A stretch of 64,000 nt of DNA, taken from positions 124,001-188,000 of the forward strand of contig CAWDDB010000005.1 of assembly GCA_963800975.1 (NCBI GenBank). The letters are read 5' to 3'. The translations under genes and the position numbers were made by a program. Below the pieces are notes generated by a model, which was not told where the DNA came from, made no database searches, and was given only the letters and a program-made list of their open reading frames with translations. Source of the stretch: JALYGY01 sp963800975 (lineage in GTDB: Bacteria > Actinomycetota > Rubrobacteria > Rubrobacterales > Rubrobacteraceae). Positions within the stretch are counted from its first letter, which is position 1; each line of letters begins with the position of its first letter. Shown here piece by piece: positions 15,341 to 23,611 of the stretch.

Positions 15341-17273
15341 CCAGGTTCTTCACCTCTCTGGCGTTCTCCTCGATAAATGCCTTGCGCGGCTCGACCTTGT
15401 CGCCCATGAGCGCGGTGAACAGCTCGTCCGCGACGGCGGCCGACTCGACCGTGACCTGCAAGAGCGTCCTGTGGCCCGGGTCCATCGTTGTCTCCCAGAG
15501 CTGGTCCGGGTTCATCTCCCCGAGGCCCTTGAACCGGCCGATGCTGCCGGCGCCGTTGGCGTTCAGACGCCCGAGCGTCTCCTGCAGCTCCCTGTCGTTG
15601 TAGACATAGTAGTCCTTGCGCTTGTGCGTGATCTTGTACAGCGGCGGCTGCGCGATGTAGACGTAGCCGGCCTCGATCAGATCCCTCATGTTCCGGAAAA
15701 GGAACGTCAGGACCAGCGTTCGGATGTGGCTCCCGTCGACGTCGGCGTCGGTCATGATGATGACCTTGTTGTAGCGGGCCTGCTCGACGTCGAAGGTCTC
15801 CCCCACGCCAGCCCCTATGGCGCTGATCATGGCCTGTATCTCGACGTTGGAGAGGACCTTGTTTATGTTTGCCTTCTCGACGTTGAGGATCTTGCCGCGC
15901 AGGGGCAGTATCGCCTGGAAGTTCCGCTCCCTGCCCTGCTTGGCCGACCCACCGGCCGAGTCACCCTCGACGATGTATAGCTCGCTGCGCGCGGGATCCT
16001 TGGAAGTGCAGTCCGCCAGCTTTCCAGGCAACGTCGAGCTCTCCAGGTAGCCCTTGCGGATGGTGTCTCGCACCTTGCGCGCGGCCTGGCGCGCCCGCGC
16101 CGCCTGCAACGCCTTGTTTATGATCGCCTTCGCCTCGCTCGGCCGCTCCTCGAGGAACTCGGCGAGGTAGCGGTTCGTGGAGCTCTCCACGAGGCCCTTG
16201 ACCTCGGTGTTCCCGAGCTTGGTCTTGGTCTGCCCCTCGAACTGCGGATCCCGCAGCTTGACCGAGATGACGGCCGCGAGACCCTCCCTTATGTCGTCGC
16301 CGGTGAGGTTCTCCTCTTTCTCCTTGAGCAGACCCTTGCCCCTCGCGTACGTGTTGATGGTGCGCGACAGCGCCGCCCTGAAGCCGGAGAGATGCGCCCC
16401 GCCCTCGTGCGTGTTGATGTTGTTCGCGAAGGTGAAGACGGAGTCCTGGAAGCCGTTGTTCCACTGCATCGCGACCTCGACGTCCCCCACCGCCTCGTCC
16501 TCGCGCTGGAAGTAGAAGACGGTCTTGTGGACGGGATCCTTGGCCTCGTTTATGTGCCCCACGAAGTCCCTGATGCCGCCTTCGTACTGGTAGGCGACCT
16601 CTCGGCCTTCCTCGCGCTCGTCCATGAGCCGGATCTTCAGTCCCTTGTTGAGGAAAGCCGATTCCCTGAATCGGCGGCTCAAGGTGTCGAAGGAGAGCTC
16701 GATGGTCTCGGTGAAGACCTCGGGATCTGGCCTGTAGCGGATCGTGGTCCCAGTCCCCTCGCCCCTCTTGAGCTTGCGCGCTTTCTTGAGGTCCCCCTTC
16801 GGGAAGCCGCGCTCGTAGTGTTGGGTCCACAGGTGTCCGTCGCGCCGGACCTCCACCTCCAACCACTCGGAGAGCGCGTTGACCACCGAGGCGCCTACGC
16901 CGTGCAGCCCGCCGGAGACCTTGTAGCCCTGCCCGTCGAACTTGCCGCCGGCGTGCAGCGTGGTCATGATGATCTCGGCCGCGGACTTGCCGTACTTCTT
17001 CATTTTGCCGACCGGCATCCCGCGCCCGTCGTCGATCACCGAGACGGACTGGTCCTCGTGGACCGTTACGAGGATCTCCGAGCAGTGCCCGGCGAGCGCC
17101 TCGTCGATGGAGTTGTCCACGATCTCCCACACGAGGTGGTGCAGCCCCCGCGGCCCCGTGGAACCGATGTACATTCCCGGCCGCCGCTTGACGGCATCCA
17201 GGCCCTCGAGTACCTGGATGGAGCTTGCATCGTAGGTGTTCTTGGTGCGCTTGGGCGCCGCTTTAGTCCCCAA
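15333..17273 (-). CDS. gyrB: DNA gyrase subunit B
   Basis: The 646-residue ATPase subunit shows the GHKL motifs (EIVDNSIDEALAGH; VIDDGRGMPV; GGLHGVGASVVNALS). Its TOPRIM domain has EGDSAGGSAKQGRERNFQAI and DADVDGSHIRTLVLTF. I set the start at TTG 17273, with AGGAGGG 7 nt upstream. It drives strand passage using ATP with GyrA. The gap to recF (158 bp) holds a hairpin at 17422-17453 at the recF end. Confidence 0.98.
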   Translation of the reverse strand: MGTKAAPKRTKNTYDASSIQVLEGLDAVKRRPGMYIGSTGPRGLHHLVWEIVDNSIDEALAGHCSEILVTVHEDQSVSVIDDGRGMPVGKMKKYGKSAAEIIMTTLHAGGKFDGQGYKVSGGLHGVGASVVNALSEWLEVEVRRDGHLWTQHYERGFPKGDLKKARKLKRGEGTGTTIRYRPDPEVFTETIELSFDTLSRRFRESAFLNKGLKIRLMDEREEGREVAYQYEGGIRDFVGHINEAKDPVHKTVFYFQREDEAVGDVEVAMQWNNGFQDSVFTFANNINTHEGGAHLSGFRAALSRTINTYARGKGLLKEKEENLTGDDIREGLAAVISVKLRDPQFEGQTKTKLGNTEVKGLVESSTNRYLAEFLEERPSEAKAIINKALQAARARQAARKVRDTIRKGYLESSTLPGKLADCTSKDPARSELYIVEGDSAGGSAKQGRERNFQAILPLRGKILNVEKANINKVLSNVEIQAMISAIGAGVGETFDVEQARYNKVIIMTDADVDGSHIRTLVLTFLFRNMRDLIEAGYVYIAQPPLYKITHKRKDYYVYNDRELQETLGRLNANGAGSIGRFKGLGEMNPDQLWETTMDPGHRTLLQVTVESAAVADELFTALMGDKVEPRKAFIEENAREVKNLDA

Positions 17274-17421
17274 AAAGGACCCTCCTCGTCATATAATCGG
17301 CCGTGGCCACTGAAACGGTTTTTTTGATAGAGACTGGCACCCCAAGATTGTAACACATCTTGTGCGCATTCCAATACCTCTTGTGAGGCGTTTGCGGCTT
17401 ACCTAAGCCTTTTTCGAAGCA

Positions 17422-17453
17422 TACAAGCGGGTCACACGACACCACCGCTTGTA
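17422..17453. terminator. Hairpin at the 3' end of recF
   Basis: TACAAGCGG (17422-17430) and CCGCTTGTA (17445-17453) form a 9-bp stem spanning the recF stop region. On the minus strand it is followed by AATTA-poor sequence containing AAAAAGG about 10 nt later. It may attenuate readthrough from recF into gyrB. Confidence 0.35.
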
Positions 17454-18553
17454 GTCTCCGATACGGCACCACCAGATATGCGTACGACGTGGGATCTCTC
17501 CAGAATCTCTTCGTCGAAGTATTCCAGGTTCGTGGTGGTGATTACGGCCTGGGTGCTATCCAGGAAATACCCCGCGAGGTACTCGCGACGGCGCTCGTCC
17601 AACTCGCTCATGACGTCGTCGAAGAGCAGTATGGGGTCCTCCCCGGTCTCCCCCCTGATGTGGTCCCTCGCGGCGAACTCGAGCGCGAGCGTCGCGAGGC
17701 GCTGCTGCCCCTGCGAGCCGTAGGTCGTGAGGTCGACCCCGCCGAGCACGACGCCGAAGTCGTCCCTGTGCGGTCCAACCGAGGTGGTGCCGCGTTCGAT
17801 GTCGGCGCTGTGAGCCCCCCTGAGCGTCTCGGCGTACCCGTCGAGGGTCGCACTATAGGAATAGCGTATCTCGGCCTTCTCGGAGCCGTACAGGGCCCTT
17901 AGAGAGGCTCCGAAGTACTCTTCGAGGGGCCCGATCGCCGCCTCGCGGCCCTTCAGGACCGTCTCGCCCAGTTCCACGACCTTCCTGTCCCACGTGGAGA
18001 GGGTCCGCTCCGAGGAGAAGCCGTCCCGGATCCTCCTCAGGAGCTGGTTACGCTGCTGGACTGCTTTGGCGTACTCGATAACCGCCCTCGCGTAGGAGGG
18101 CCGGAGGGTCGAGAGCAGGCCGTCGAGGAACTCCCGGCGGTCGGCCGGCGCCCCTTTTACGACGCGGATGTCGTCCGGGAAGAAGGTAACCACCCTCACC
18201 CCTGCCCCGCCGGCGGCGTAGCTGGTGAGCGAGGGCGCAGGGGCGCCGTCGACGGTGAGGCGCTTCTTCTGGCCCGGGGCGTAGCCGACGGCCACGGCGC
18301 GCTCACCCGACCCGCCGTCGAGGGAGACGCGGGCCTCGGTGCGGGTGAAGTCCTGCCCCCAGCGGACGACCTCCCCGTCGTTGGGCGTGCGCGGCGAGGA
18401 GCCGGTGACGGCGAAGGAGATGGCCTCGATCAGGTTGGTCTTCCCCTGCGCGTTGTCGCCGACGACGATGTTGAGGCCAGGGGACAGGAAGACCGCGTCG
18501 TCGGGGTAGTTGCGGAAGTTGACCATCCTGAGGGCGCGCAGGTAGGCGTTCAG
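17432..18553 (-). CDS. recF: RecF, DNA repair and replication-restart ATPase
   Basis: RecF loads RecA at gaps with RecO and RecR. Walker A GDNAQGKTNLIEAIS, the ABC signature region TTYGSQGQQRLATLALEFA and Walker B PILLFDDVMSELD are present. ATG 18526 would begin at MVNFRNY and remove the first beta strand. Upstream codons read LNAYLRALR in frame, and no ATG, GTG or TTG occurs there. CTG 18553 overlaps the S4 gene's TGA as CTGA and has GGAGG 7 nt upstream, so I take it as the start (373 residues). Confidence 0.9.
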   Translation of the reverse strand: MNAYLRALRMVNFRNYPDDAVFLSPGLNIVVGDNAQGKTNLIEAISFAVTGSSPRTPNDGEVVRWGQDFTRTEARVSLDGGSGERAVAVGYAPGQKKRLTVDGAPAPSLTSYAAGGAGVRVVTFFPDDIRVVKGAPADRREFLDGLLSTLRPSYARAVIEYAKAVQQRNQLLRRIRDGFSSERTLSTWDRKVVELGETVLKGREAAIGPLEEYFGASLRALYGSEKAEIRYSYSATLDGYAETLRGAHSADIERGTTSVGPHRDDFGVVLGGVDLTTYGSQGQQRLATLALEFAARDHIRGETGEDPILLFDDVMSELDERRREYLAGYFLDSTQAVITTTNLEYFDEEILERSHVVRISGGAVSETTSGGVV

Positions 18554-18747
18554 GGGCCTACCTCCAGACGCTCGTCCCCCACCTCGACCACGTCGCCCAC
18601 CCTGAGCTTGCGGCCGCGGCGCGTCTCGACCTCGCCGTTGACCAGTACGTCGCCTCCCTGTATCACGAGCTTCGCCTCGCCGCCGCTCCCCACGACGTCG
18701 GCCGCCTTGAGCGCCTGGCCCAGCGTGATGCCAGGGGATAGCCGCAC
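18550..18747 (-). CDS. S4-domain RNA-binding protein (YaaA type)
   Basis: The 65-residue protein ILTLGQALKAADVVGSGG-like N-terminus, VIQGGDVLVNGEVETRRGRK and RVGDVVEVGDERLEV form one S4 domain. Such short S4 proteins are commonly found between dnaN and recF. They probably bind structured RNA, and a ribosome-assembly role has been proposed for the family. GTG 18747 begins 13 bp after dnaN; its stop overlaps the recF start. Confidence 0.88.
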   Translation of the reverse strand: MRLSPGITLGQALKAADVVGSGGEAKLVIQGGDVLVNGEVETRRGRKLRVGDVVEVGDERLEVGP

Positions 18748-18760
18748 CGGTACGCCCGAG

Positions 18761-19897
18761 CTAGCCCGAAGAAGGATCGCGCATCGGCATGATCAGGTAC
18801 AGGAAGTCCGGCTCCTCCTCGCCGTTCTCGCCGGGCACTATGAGGCCAGGCTTTAGCGCCTCGTTTAGCTTGAAGACCACGCTCTCCGTGTCGACGGCCG
18901 AGACGCCGTCGAGCAGGTACCCCGGGTTGAAGGAGATGAGGAAGTCATCCTCGCTCGACGCCTGCAGCCGCTCGTGCGCCTCCCCCACCTCGCCGTTCCT
19001 GACGATCACCTCCACCGCGCCCTCCGAGAAGGAAAGGCTCACCGGGACCGGCGGCGTCTGGCGCTGGGCGAAGAGGTTGACGCGCCGCAGCGTGCCCATG
19101 AGCTCCTCCCGCTTGACCGAGATCTCGCGCTCGAACGCGGTCGGCAGCAGCCTCCGGTACTCCGGGAAGTTCCCGTCTATGAGCCGCGTCCCGAAAAGGA
19201 CGTCCTCGATCCTGAACAGCGCCTGGTTCTGGCCGAGCGACACCTCGACCTCTTCTTCGCCTTCGGAACCGAAGATGCGGGAGACCTCCTGCATGGCCCG
19301 CGCCGGTATGATCGCCTCCCTCGACCCCTCGAAGGCGATCGTCGCCAGCTCCGTCTCTTTGATGCTGAGGCGGTAGGAGTCCGTCGTTACCATCCTGACC
19401 CGGTTCTCCTCGAAGCTGATCAGGATCCCCGTCAAAACCGGCCTGGTCTCGTCCCGCGAGTACGACCGCGACACCTTCTCGACGGTCTCGACGAGCAACT
19501 CCCCGGACATCTTGAACGCCCCTTCCGCGTCGAAGCCGGGCAGCTGCGGGAAGTCGTCGGCGGCGTAGGCCCTTATGCGGTACTCGTTTTCCCCCGCGGC
19601 CAGCCGTACCGTGCCCCCCGAGTCGTCGTGCTCGAGCGAGAAGCTGCCCGCCGGCTGCGACCGCACGATGTCGTTGAAGATGCGGGCAGGTATTACGACC
19701 CTCCCCTCCTCCTCGACCTCCGCCGGCGACGAGGTTTGGACCGAGATCTCCATGTCCGTCGCCGAGAGCTTCACGGAACCGTCGCCAGCCTCCAAGAGTA
19801 TCCCCCCGAGCAACTGGATCGTGGACCTGGCGGAGACTCCTCGAGAGACCAATGCAAGCTTTTTGCTAAAGGCCTCCGTGTTGCAAACAGCCCTCAT
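18761..19897 (-). CDS. dnaN: DNA polymerase III beta sliding clamp
   Basis: The 378-residue clamp has three repeated domains. Typical segments are LGGILLEAGDGSVKLSATDM (domain 1), SRDETRPVLTGILISFEENR (domain 2) and the C-terminal LIMPMR that closes the hydrophobic cleft for polymerase and partner peptides. ATG 19897 follows GAGAGGAGG. It is separated from dnaA by the origin rather than being directly adjacent. Confidence 0.98.
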   Translation of the reverse strand: MRAVCNTEAFSKKLALVSRGVSARSTIQLLGGILLEAGDGSVKLSATDMEISVQTSSPAEVEEEGRVVIPARIFNDIVRSQPAGSFSLEHDDSGGTVRLAAGENEYRIRAYAADDFPQLPGFDAEGAFKMSGELLVETVEKVSRSYSRDETRPVLTGILISFEENRVRMVTTDSYRLSIKETELATIAFEGSREAIIPARAMQEVSRIFGSEGEEEVEVSLGQNQALFRIEDVLFGTRLIDGNFPEYRRLLPTAFEREISVKREELMGTLRRVNLFAQRQTPPVPVSLSFSEGAVEVIVRNGEVGEAHERLQASSEDDFLISFNPGYLLDGVSAVDTESVVFKLNEALKPGLIVPGENGEEEPDFLYLIMPMRDPSSG

Positions 19898-20378
19898 AGC
19901 GCCTCCTCTCTCCCCTTATTATTACTACTTAACCCTATATTCATTAGAATAATAATAATAATAAGGCCTGTGGATATGTGGATAAGTGCCAGAATCTTCT
20001 TTACCTAAGCCTAAAACGCCGCGTCGGGCCTGTGGAAGATATTGTGGATAAGTCCCGAGATCCTGTGGACAGATTGTGGATAACTGCCGACTTATCCACA
20101 GGTTTGGGTTATCCACAATTCTTATCCACAGGTTTATCCACAGATTCTACCCCTGTTATCCACAGGTTTATCCACAGGCTCGGCGCCCGCAACGGCTGAC
20201 GACTTTTCCACAAGTAGCGGCGAGTTATCCACAACTTCTGTGGATAACTCTCCTTTTCTGTGGATGAATCGAGGATCGTTTATCCACATTTCGGCTTCTG
20301 CCTGTGGATGGATTGTGGACAGAATACATGTTGAATGCTTGTTCGGTGTTACAAAGTGCCTGCCCTGGGGGGAAGGGG
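19898..20378. other. oriC: Chromosome replication origin, main DnaA-box array
   Basis: Twelve perfect TTATCCACA boxes are present. Seven are forward (starting 20092, 20109, 20122, 20134, 20156, 20168, 20225) plus 20280, and four are reverse (starting 19977, 20043, 20075, 20239). There are also several one-mismatch copies. At the dnaN end an AT-rich stretch (19916-19964) has trinucleotide runs: TAA x5 on the plus strand at 19950-19964, and TAGTAATAATAA on the minus strand at about 19928-19917. It is joined by GGCC to boxes at 19969 and 19977. This is the likely unwinding element. The position between dnaN and dnaA agrees with the change in coding direction at dnaA/rpmH. Confidence 0.95.
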
Positions 20379-21728
20379 TCAACGCTTGCTTTTCACCTGT
20401 AGGGTGATCTCGTGAATCTGAGAGAAAGCGTCGCGGTCGCTGTTGATCAGGTTGGAGATCTTGGAGGTGGCGTGCATGACGGTGGAATGGTCCCGGCCGC
20501 CGAAAGCCTTGCCTATCTTGGGGAGCGACTCGTCGGTTAGTTCGCGCGAGAGGTACATGGCGACCTGGCGCGGGTAGGCGAAGCCCTTGGAGCGGCTCGC
20601 GCCCACGAGGTCGGCCTTGGTGATACCGAAGTAACGGCACACCTCGTGCTGGATCAGCTCGATCGGGATCTCACGGTACGCCTGGTCCGGGAGTATGTCC
20701 CTGAGCACCTCCTCGGCCAGGGCTACGCTGAGCTGCCTGCCGTAGAGCGAGGCGTAGGCCAGGATGCGCACCAGCGCGCCTTCGAGCTCCCTGATGTTCG
20801 TCGAGACCTTGGAGGCGATAAACGTGAGCACCTCGTCGTCCACCTCGAGGCGGTCCATGAGCGCCTTTTTGCGCAGGATGGCTATCCTCGTCTCGAGGTC
20901 GGGAGGCTGTATGTCCGTGACCAGCCCCCACTCGAATCGGCTCACGAGCCGGTTCTCGAGCGTCTGGATGTACTTGGGATGCCGGTCCGAGGCGATGACG
21001 ATCTGCTTGTTCTCCTCGTAGAGCGCGTTGAAGGTGTGGAAGAACGCCTCCTGGGTCTCGACCTTGTTCTCGAGGAACTGGATGTCGTCCACGAGCAGCA
21101 CGTCGTTCTCCCGGTAGCGCTTCTGGAACTCCAGCGGCGCGTTGTCCCTCATGGAGTTGATGAAGTCGTTGGTGAACTGCTCGCACGTCACGTACCGGAC
21201 GCGCATGCTCGGGTCCTGGTCCTCGACGTAGTGGCCCACGGCGCGCAGGAGGTGCGTCTTCCCTAGCCCCACCCCACCGTAGATGAAGAGCGGGTTGTAG
21301 ACGAGGCCAGGGGTCTCGGCCACAGCCAGCGTCGCCGCGTGCGCGAACCTGTTGCCGGCCCCGATGACGAAGGTGTCGAACGTGTACTTCGCCTTGAAGG
21401 AGCGGGGCGTGCGGGCGTTCAGGACCGACTCGGCCCCCGCCGCGGCGGTCGCGCCGTTGCCGTTTCTCGGCCTGCCGTCTCCCCCGACACTGACGACCAG
21501 CGAGGTGTCCCGGCCGAGCACCGAGTCGAGGGCCTCCTTCAGCAAGGGCCGAAAACGGCTCTCGATATACTCCTTTGCGAACGTGTTGGGGACGGAGATC
21601 TCCAGCCGGTCTTCGTACAGATCCACCGGCTGTATCCCCTCGAACCAGACCCGCAACGACGACACGTCGATGTGCTCGGATGCGCGGTCGAGCACCTCGG
21701 TCCAGACCTGCTCCGCCCTCCGGTCCAC
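20379..21728 (-). CDS. dnaA: Chromosomal replication initiator DnaA
   Basis: The 449-residue protein has domain I (EQVWTEVLDRASEHIDVSSL), a short low-complexity domain II, and the AAA+ domain with Walker A GGVGLGKTHL (about 151-160) and Walker B VLLVDDIQFLE. The domain IV signature GGRDHSTVMHATSKI binds the TTATCCACA boxes found on both sides of the gene. GTG 21728 follows AGGTAGG. The preceding GHKL/HTH gene ends 3 bp upstream, so the two are probably co-transcribed and coupled. Confidence 0.98.
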   Translation of the reverse strand: MDRRAEQVWTEVLDRASEHIDVSSLRVWFEGIQPVDLYEDRLEISVPNTFAKEYIESRFRPLLKEALDSVLGRDTSLVVSVGGDGRPRNGNGATAAAGAESVLNARTPRSFKAKYTFDTFVIGAGNRFAHAATLAVAETPGLVYNPLFIYGGVGLGKTHLLRAVGHYVEDQDPSMRVRYVTCEQFTNDFINSMRDNAPLEFQKRYRENDVLLVDDIQFLENKVETQEAFFHTFNALYEENKQIVIASDRHPKYIQTLENRLVSRFEWGLVTDIQPPDLETRIAILRKKALMDRLEVDDEVLTFIASKVSTNIRELEGALVRILAYASLYGRQLSVALAEEVLRDILPDQAYREIPIELIQHEVCRYFGITKADLVGASRSKGFAYPRQVAMYLSRELTDESLPKIGKAFGGRDHSTVMHATSKISNLINSDRDAFSQIHEITLQVKSKR

Positions 21729-21731
21729 CGC

Positions 21732-22529
21732 CTACCTGACCCAGGTATCGACGATGGCCTCTACTAGGTCCTTCCCGAGCGGGCTGATGACCCTCTTTCC
21801 CGATTCGTCCGTCGTCACCAGGCCATGCTCCTCGAGCACCGAGAGATCGCGGTAAGCCGTGCTGACGCTGATCTCCAGCCGCTCGGCCACCGTCGAAGGT
21901 CCTACCTCGCCGCACTCCAGAACCGTGATCAAAACCTTCTGTTGCCTCTCGGAGATGTTCATGCGCGGTACCCCGTCGGGGTAGCGTCGCTCCGACGGCG
22001 CGGGCCTCGCAGGCTCGACCTTCTCTACCGCTGCCCGGCCTCCAACCGAGATGGTCGCTACGGTGCCGCCGCCGATGTTGTCTTCGACCGTCACCGTCCC
22101 TCCCACCTTCTCGGCCGACGCGCGGGCTATCCCCAGCCCAGCCCCGACGCCACGGATCATGCCCAGCGCCTCCGGCAAGGCCCCGGAGAATCCGAACTCC
22201 ATGGCCCGGTCCTTGTGCGGTACGCCGGAGCCTTTGTCCGACACGCGGACGACGTCCCCGCCTTCTAGCACCGAGATGACCACGCCCTCGTAGCCGGCGT
22301 GCACCAGATTCTCGATCAGCTCCCGGACAGATTCTTCGGGCACCTTGCCCCCCGCCGACTTTACTTCGTCCATCACCAGCCGGGTGAATTTGACCGTCGC
22401 AGAACCGGGACTCGACGCCGCGACCTCGGTCACCTCGGGTTCCCCAAACCGCGGGTACACGGCGATCCTGACCCCGATCCCCGCGCTTTCCGGCGCACCT
22501 CGTGTTCGCTCCGGGCGTATCATCCCCAC
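21732..22529 (-). CDS. GHKL ATPase fused to a winged-helix domain, directly upstream of dnaA
   Basis: The 265-residue protein has an N box (ESVRELIENLVHAGY), a G1 box (VVRVSDKGSGVP) and a G2 region (RGVGAGLGIARASAEKVGGT). These are the complete ATP-site motifs of the histidine-kinase/Hsp90/gyrase fold. No phosphoacceptor His domain or sensor domain is visible. Residues about 190-265 (MNISERQQKVLITVLECGEV, STAYRDLSVLEEHGLVTTD) form a winged helix-turn-helix. It may be an ATP-responsive regulator of dnaA or the origin; this is inferred only from position. GTG 22529 or ATG 22523 may start it. Confidence 0.78.
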   Translation of the reverse strand: MGMIRPERTRGAPESAGIGVRIAVYPRFGEPEVTEVAASSPGSATVKFTRLVMDEVKSAGGKVPEESVRELIENLVHAGYEGVVISVLEGGDVVRVSDKGSGVPHKDRAMEFGFSGALPEALGMIRGVGAGLGIARASAEKVGGTVTVEDNIGGGTVATISVGGRAAVEKVEPARPAPSERRYPDGVPRMNISERQQKVLITVLECGEVGPSTVAERLEISVSTAYRDLSVLEEHGLVTTDESGKRVISPLGKDLVEAIVDTWVR

Positions 22530-22891
22530 GCGGAATTTAGCGCACCCCTCGTCACGGCGCTATAGCGTTTGCAAACAAAACACCATTATGCAGCATATTT
22601 ACGAGGTTATCCACATAGTTATCCACAGCTGTGGATAACCGGCTGGAAAGGCGGCTTCTGGCGCGCGCTATCGCCCCAGATACGCGGCCGAAGCAGCGAT
22701 TAGCGGTGCGCACCGTGCGCCACAGCAATCTCAATTAGTGCCATTTTGCAGCACTTTTCTATATTAGCGCTTGATAGGAGTGCGGGACTGTGCGTCCGCA
22801 AGCTGGCGTGTCATCTGGTGGATGGGTATGGAGGCTTCGGATATACTCTGCTGGTTGTCTCGAGCATCCGGAGTGTTTACAGAGGAGTTGC
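22530..22891. other. Divergent intergenic region between the dnaA operon and rpmH
   Basis: This 362-bp stretch holds the three-box DnaA cluster (22607-22638), a TTTGCAAA palindrome near 22568 and a TATACT that could serve as the rpmH -10 at 22842-22847. TGCAGCATATTT and TTTTGCAGCACTTTTC form a loosely repeated AT-rich motif. No gene was found. Confidence 0.55.
22607..22638. promoter_or_regulatory. Second DnaA-box cluster beyond dnaA
   Basis: Three perfect boxes are packed within 32 bp: TTATCCACA at 22607-22615 and 22619-22627, and the inverted TGTGGATAA at 22630-22638. They lie upstream of the dnaA operon. They could be the second half of a bipartite origin, a DnaA autoregulatory site, or both. 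Confidence 0.85.
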
Positions 22892-23026
22892 ATGAAGCGC
22901 ACGTACCAGCCAAATCGCCGCAAGCGGGCGAAGACCCACGGCTTTCGCAAGCGCATGAGCACGGTCGGCGGCCGCAGGGTGATCGCTGCCCGGAGGCGGC
23001 GTGGCAGGCGCCGCCTGGCCGTCTGA
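22892..23026 (+). CDS. rpmH: 50S ribosomal protein L34
   Basis: The 44-residue basic protein MKRTYQPNRRKRAKTHGFRK... ends in RRRRGRRRLAV, as in all bacterial L34 proteins. ATG 22892 follows AGAGGAG by 4 nt. It is the first gene of the rightward rpmH-rnpA-yidD-yidC-khpB cluster. Confidence 0.97.
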   Translation: MKRTYQPNRRKRAKTHGFRKRMSTVGGRRVIAARRRRGRRRLAV

Positions 23027-23029
23027 TCG

Positions 23030-23395
23030 TTGCCCAGGAGCCGGCGCACACGCCTGACCGACTCCCCCGAGTTCGAGCGGGTCTACCGGCAGGGTGCCGT
23101 TTACAGGGGCGCCCTGTTCTCGGTGCACGCTTTTCCGAACGAGCTTGGGACCCCCCGGCTGGGCCTTACCGTCTCCCGGAAGGTCGGCAACGCCGTGACG
23201 CGTAACGCGGTCAGGCGCAGGCTCAAGGAAGTCTTCTACTCGAACCTCTCCGCGATACCGGCGAGGTGGGATCTGGTGTTGTCCGTCCGACCCGCGGCCG
23301 CGGAGGCGGAGTTCGGGGTCCTGCGCGAGGAGTTCTTGAGGTCGCTCGGCAAACTGACCGGGTCGGGTAAGCTCTCGGAAGCGAACGCGAGTTAA
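23030..23395 (+). CDS. rnpA: Ribonuclease P protein component
   Basis: The 121-residue protein contains SPEFERVYRQGAVYRG, LGLTVSRKVGNAVTRNAVRR and RLKEVFYSN, the conserved RNA-binding core. It partners the RNA encoded at 8904-9311. TTG 23030 begins 3 bp after rpmH. No independent ribosome site is obvious, so coupling to rpmH is likely. Confidence 0.95.
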   Translation: MPRSRRTRLTDSPEFERVYRQGAVYRGALFSVHAFPNELGTPRLGLTVSRKVGNAVTRNAVRRRLKEVFYSNLSAIPARWDLVLSVRPAAAEAEFGVLREEFLRSLGKLTGSGKLSEANAS

Positions 23396-23398
23396 GCG

Positions 23399-23611
23399 GT
23401 GGGAAAGAGGGTCGGAATCTTCGTGATCCGGGGCTACCGGCGGGTCGTCTCCCCCCTGCTGCCGCCTTCGTGCAGGTTTACGCCGAGCTGCTCGCTGTAC
23501 ACGTTGCTAGCCGTCGAGCGGTACGGGCTGCTGCGTGGCAGCTTCATGGGCGTCCGGCGCGTGCTCCGCTGCCACCCGTTCTCTGAAGGAGGATTCGACC
23601 CGGTACAGTGA
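23399..23611 (+). CDS. yidD: Membrane protein insertion efficiency factor YidD
   Basis: This 70-residue protein has RGYRRVVSPLLPPSCRFTPS and CSLYTLLAVERYG, then RRVLRCHPFSEGGFDPV. The three conserved Cys and the HP-GG-DPV ending define YidD, which assists YidC-dependent insertion. GTG 23399 starts the frame. Its TGA overlaps the yidC GTG. Confidence 0.95.
   Translation: MGKRVGIFVIRGYRRVVSPLLPPSCRFTPSCSLYTLLAVERYGLLRGSFMGVRRVLRCHPFSEGGFDPVQ

Noticed and set aside
12776..21728. Long open frames opposite gyrA, gyrB and dnaA
   Set aside because: They are shadows caused by high GC at third codon positions. They have no recognisable domains, and the minus-strand genes are certain.
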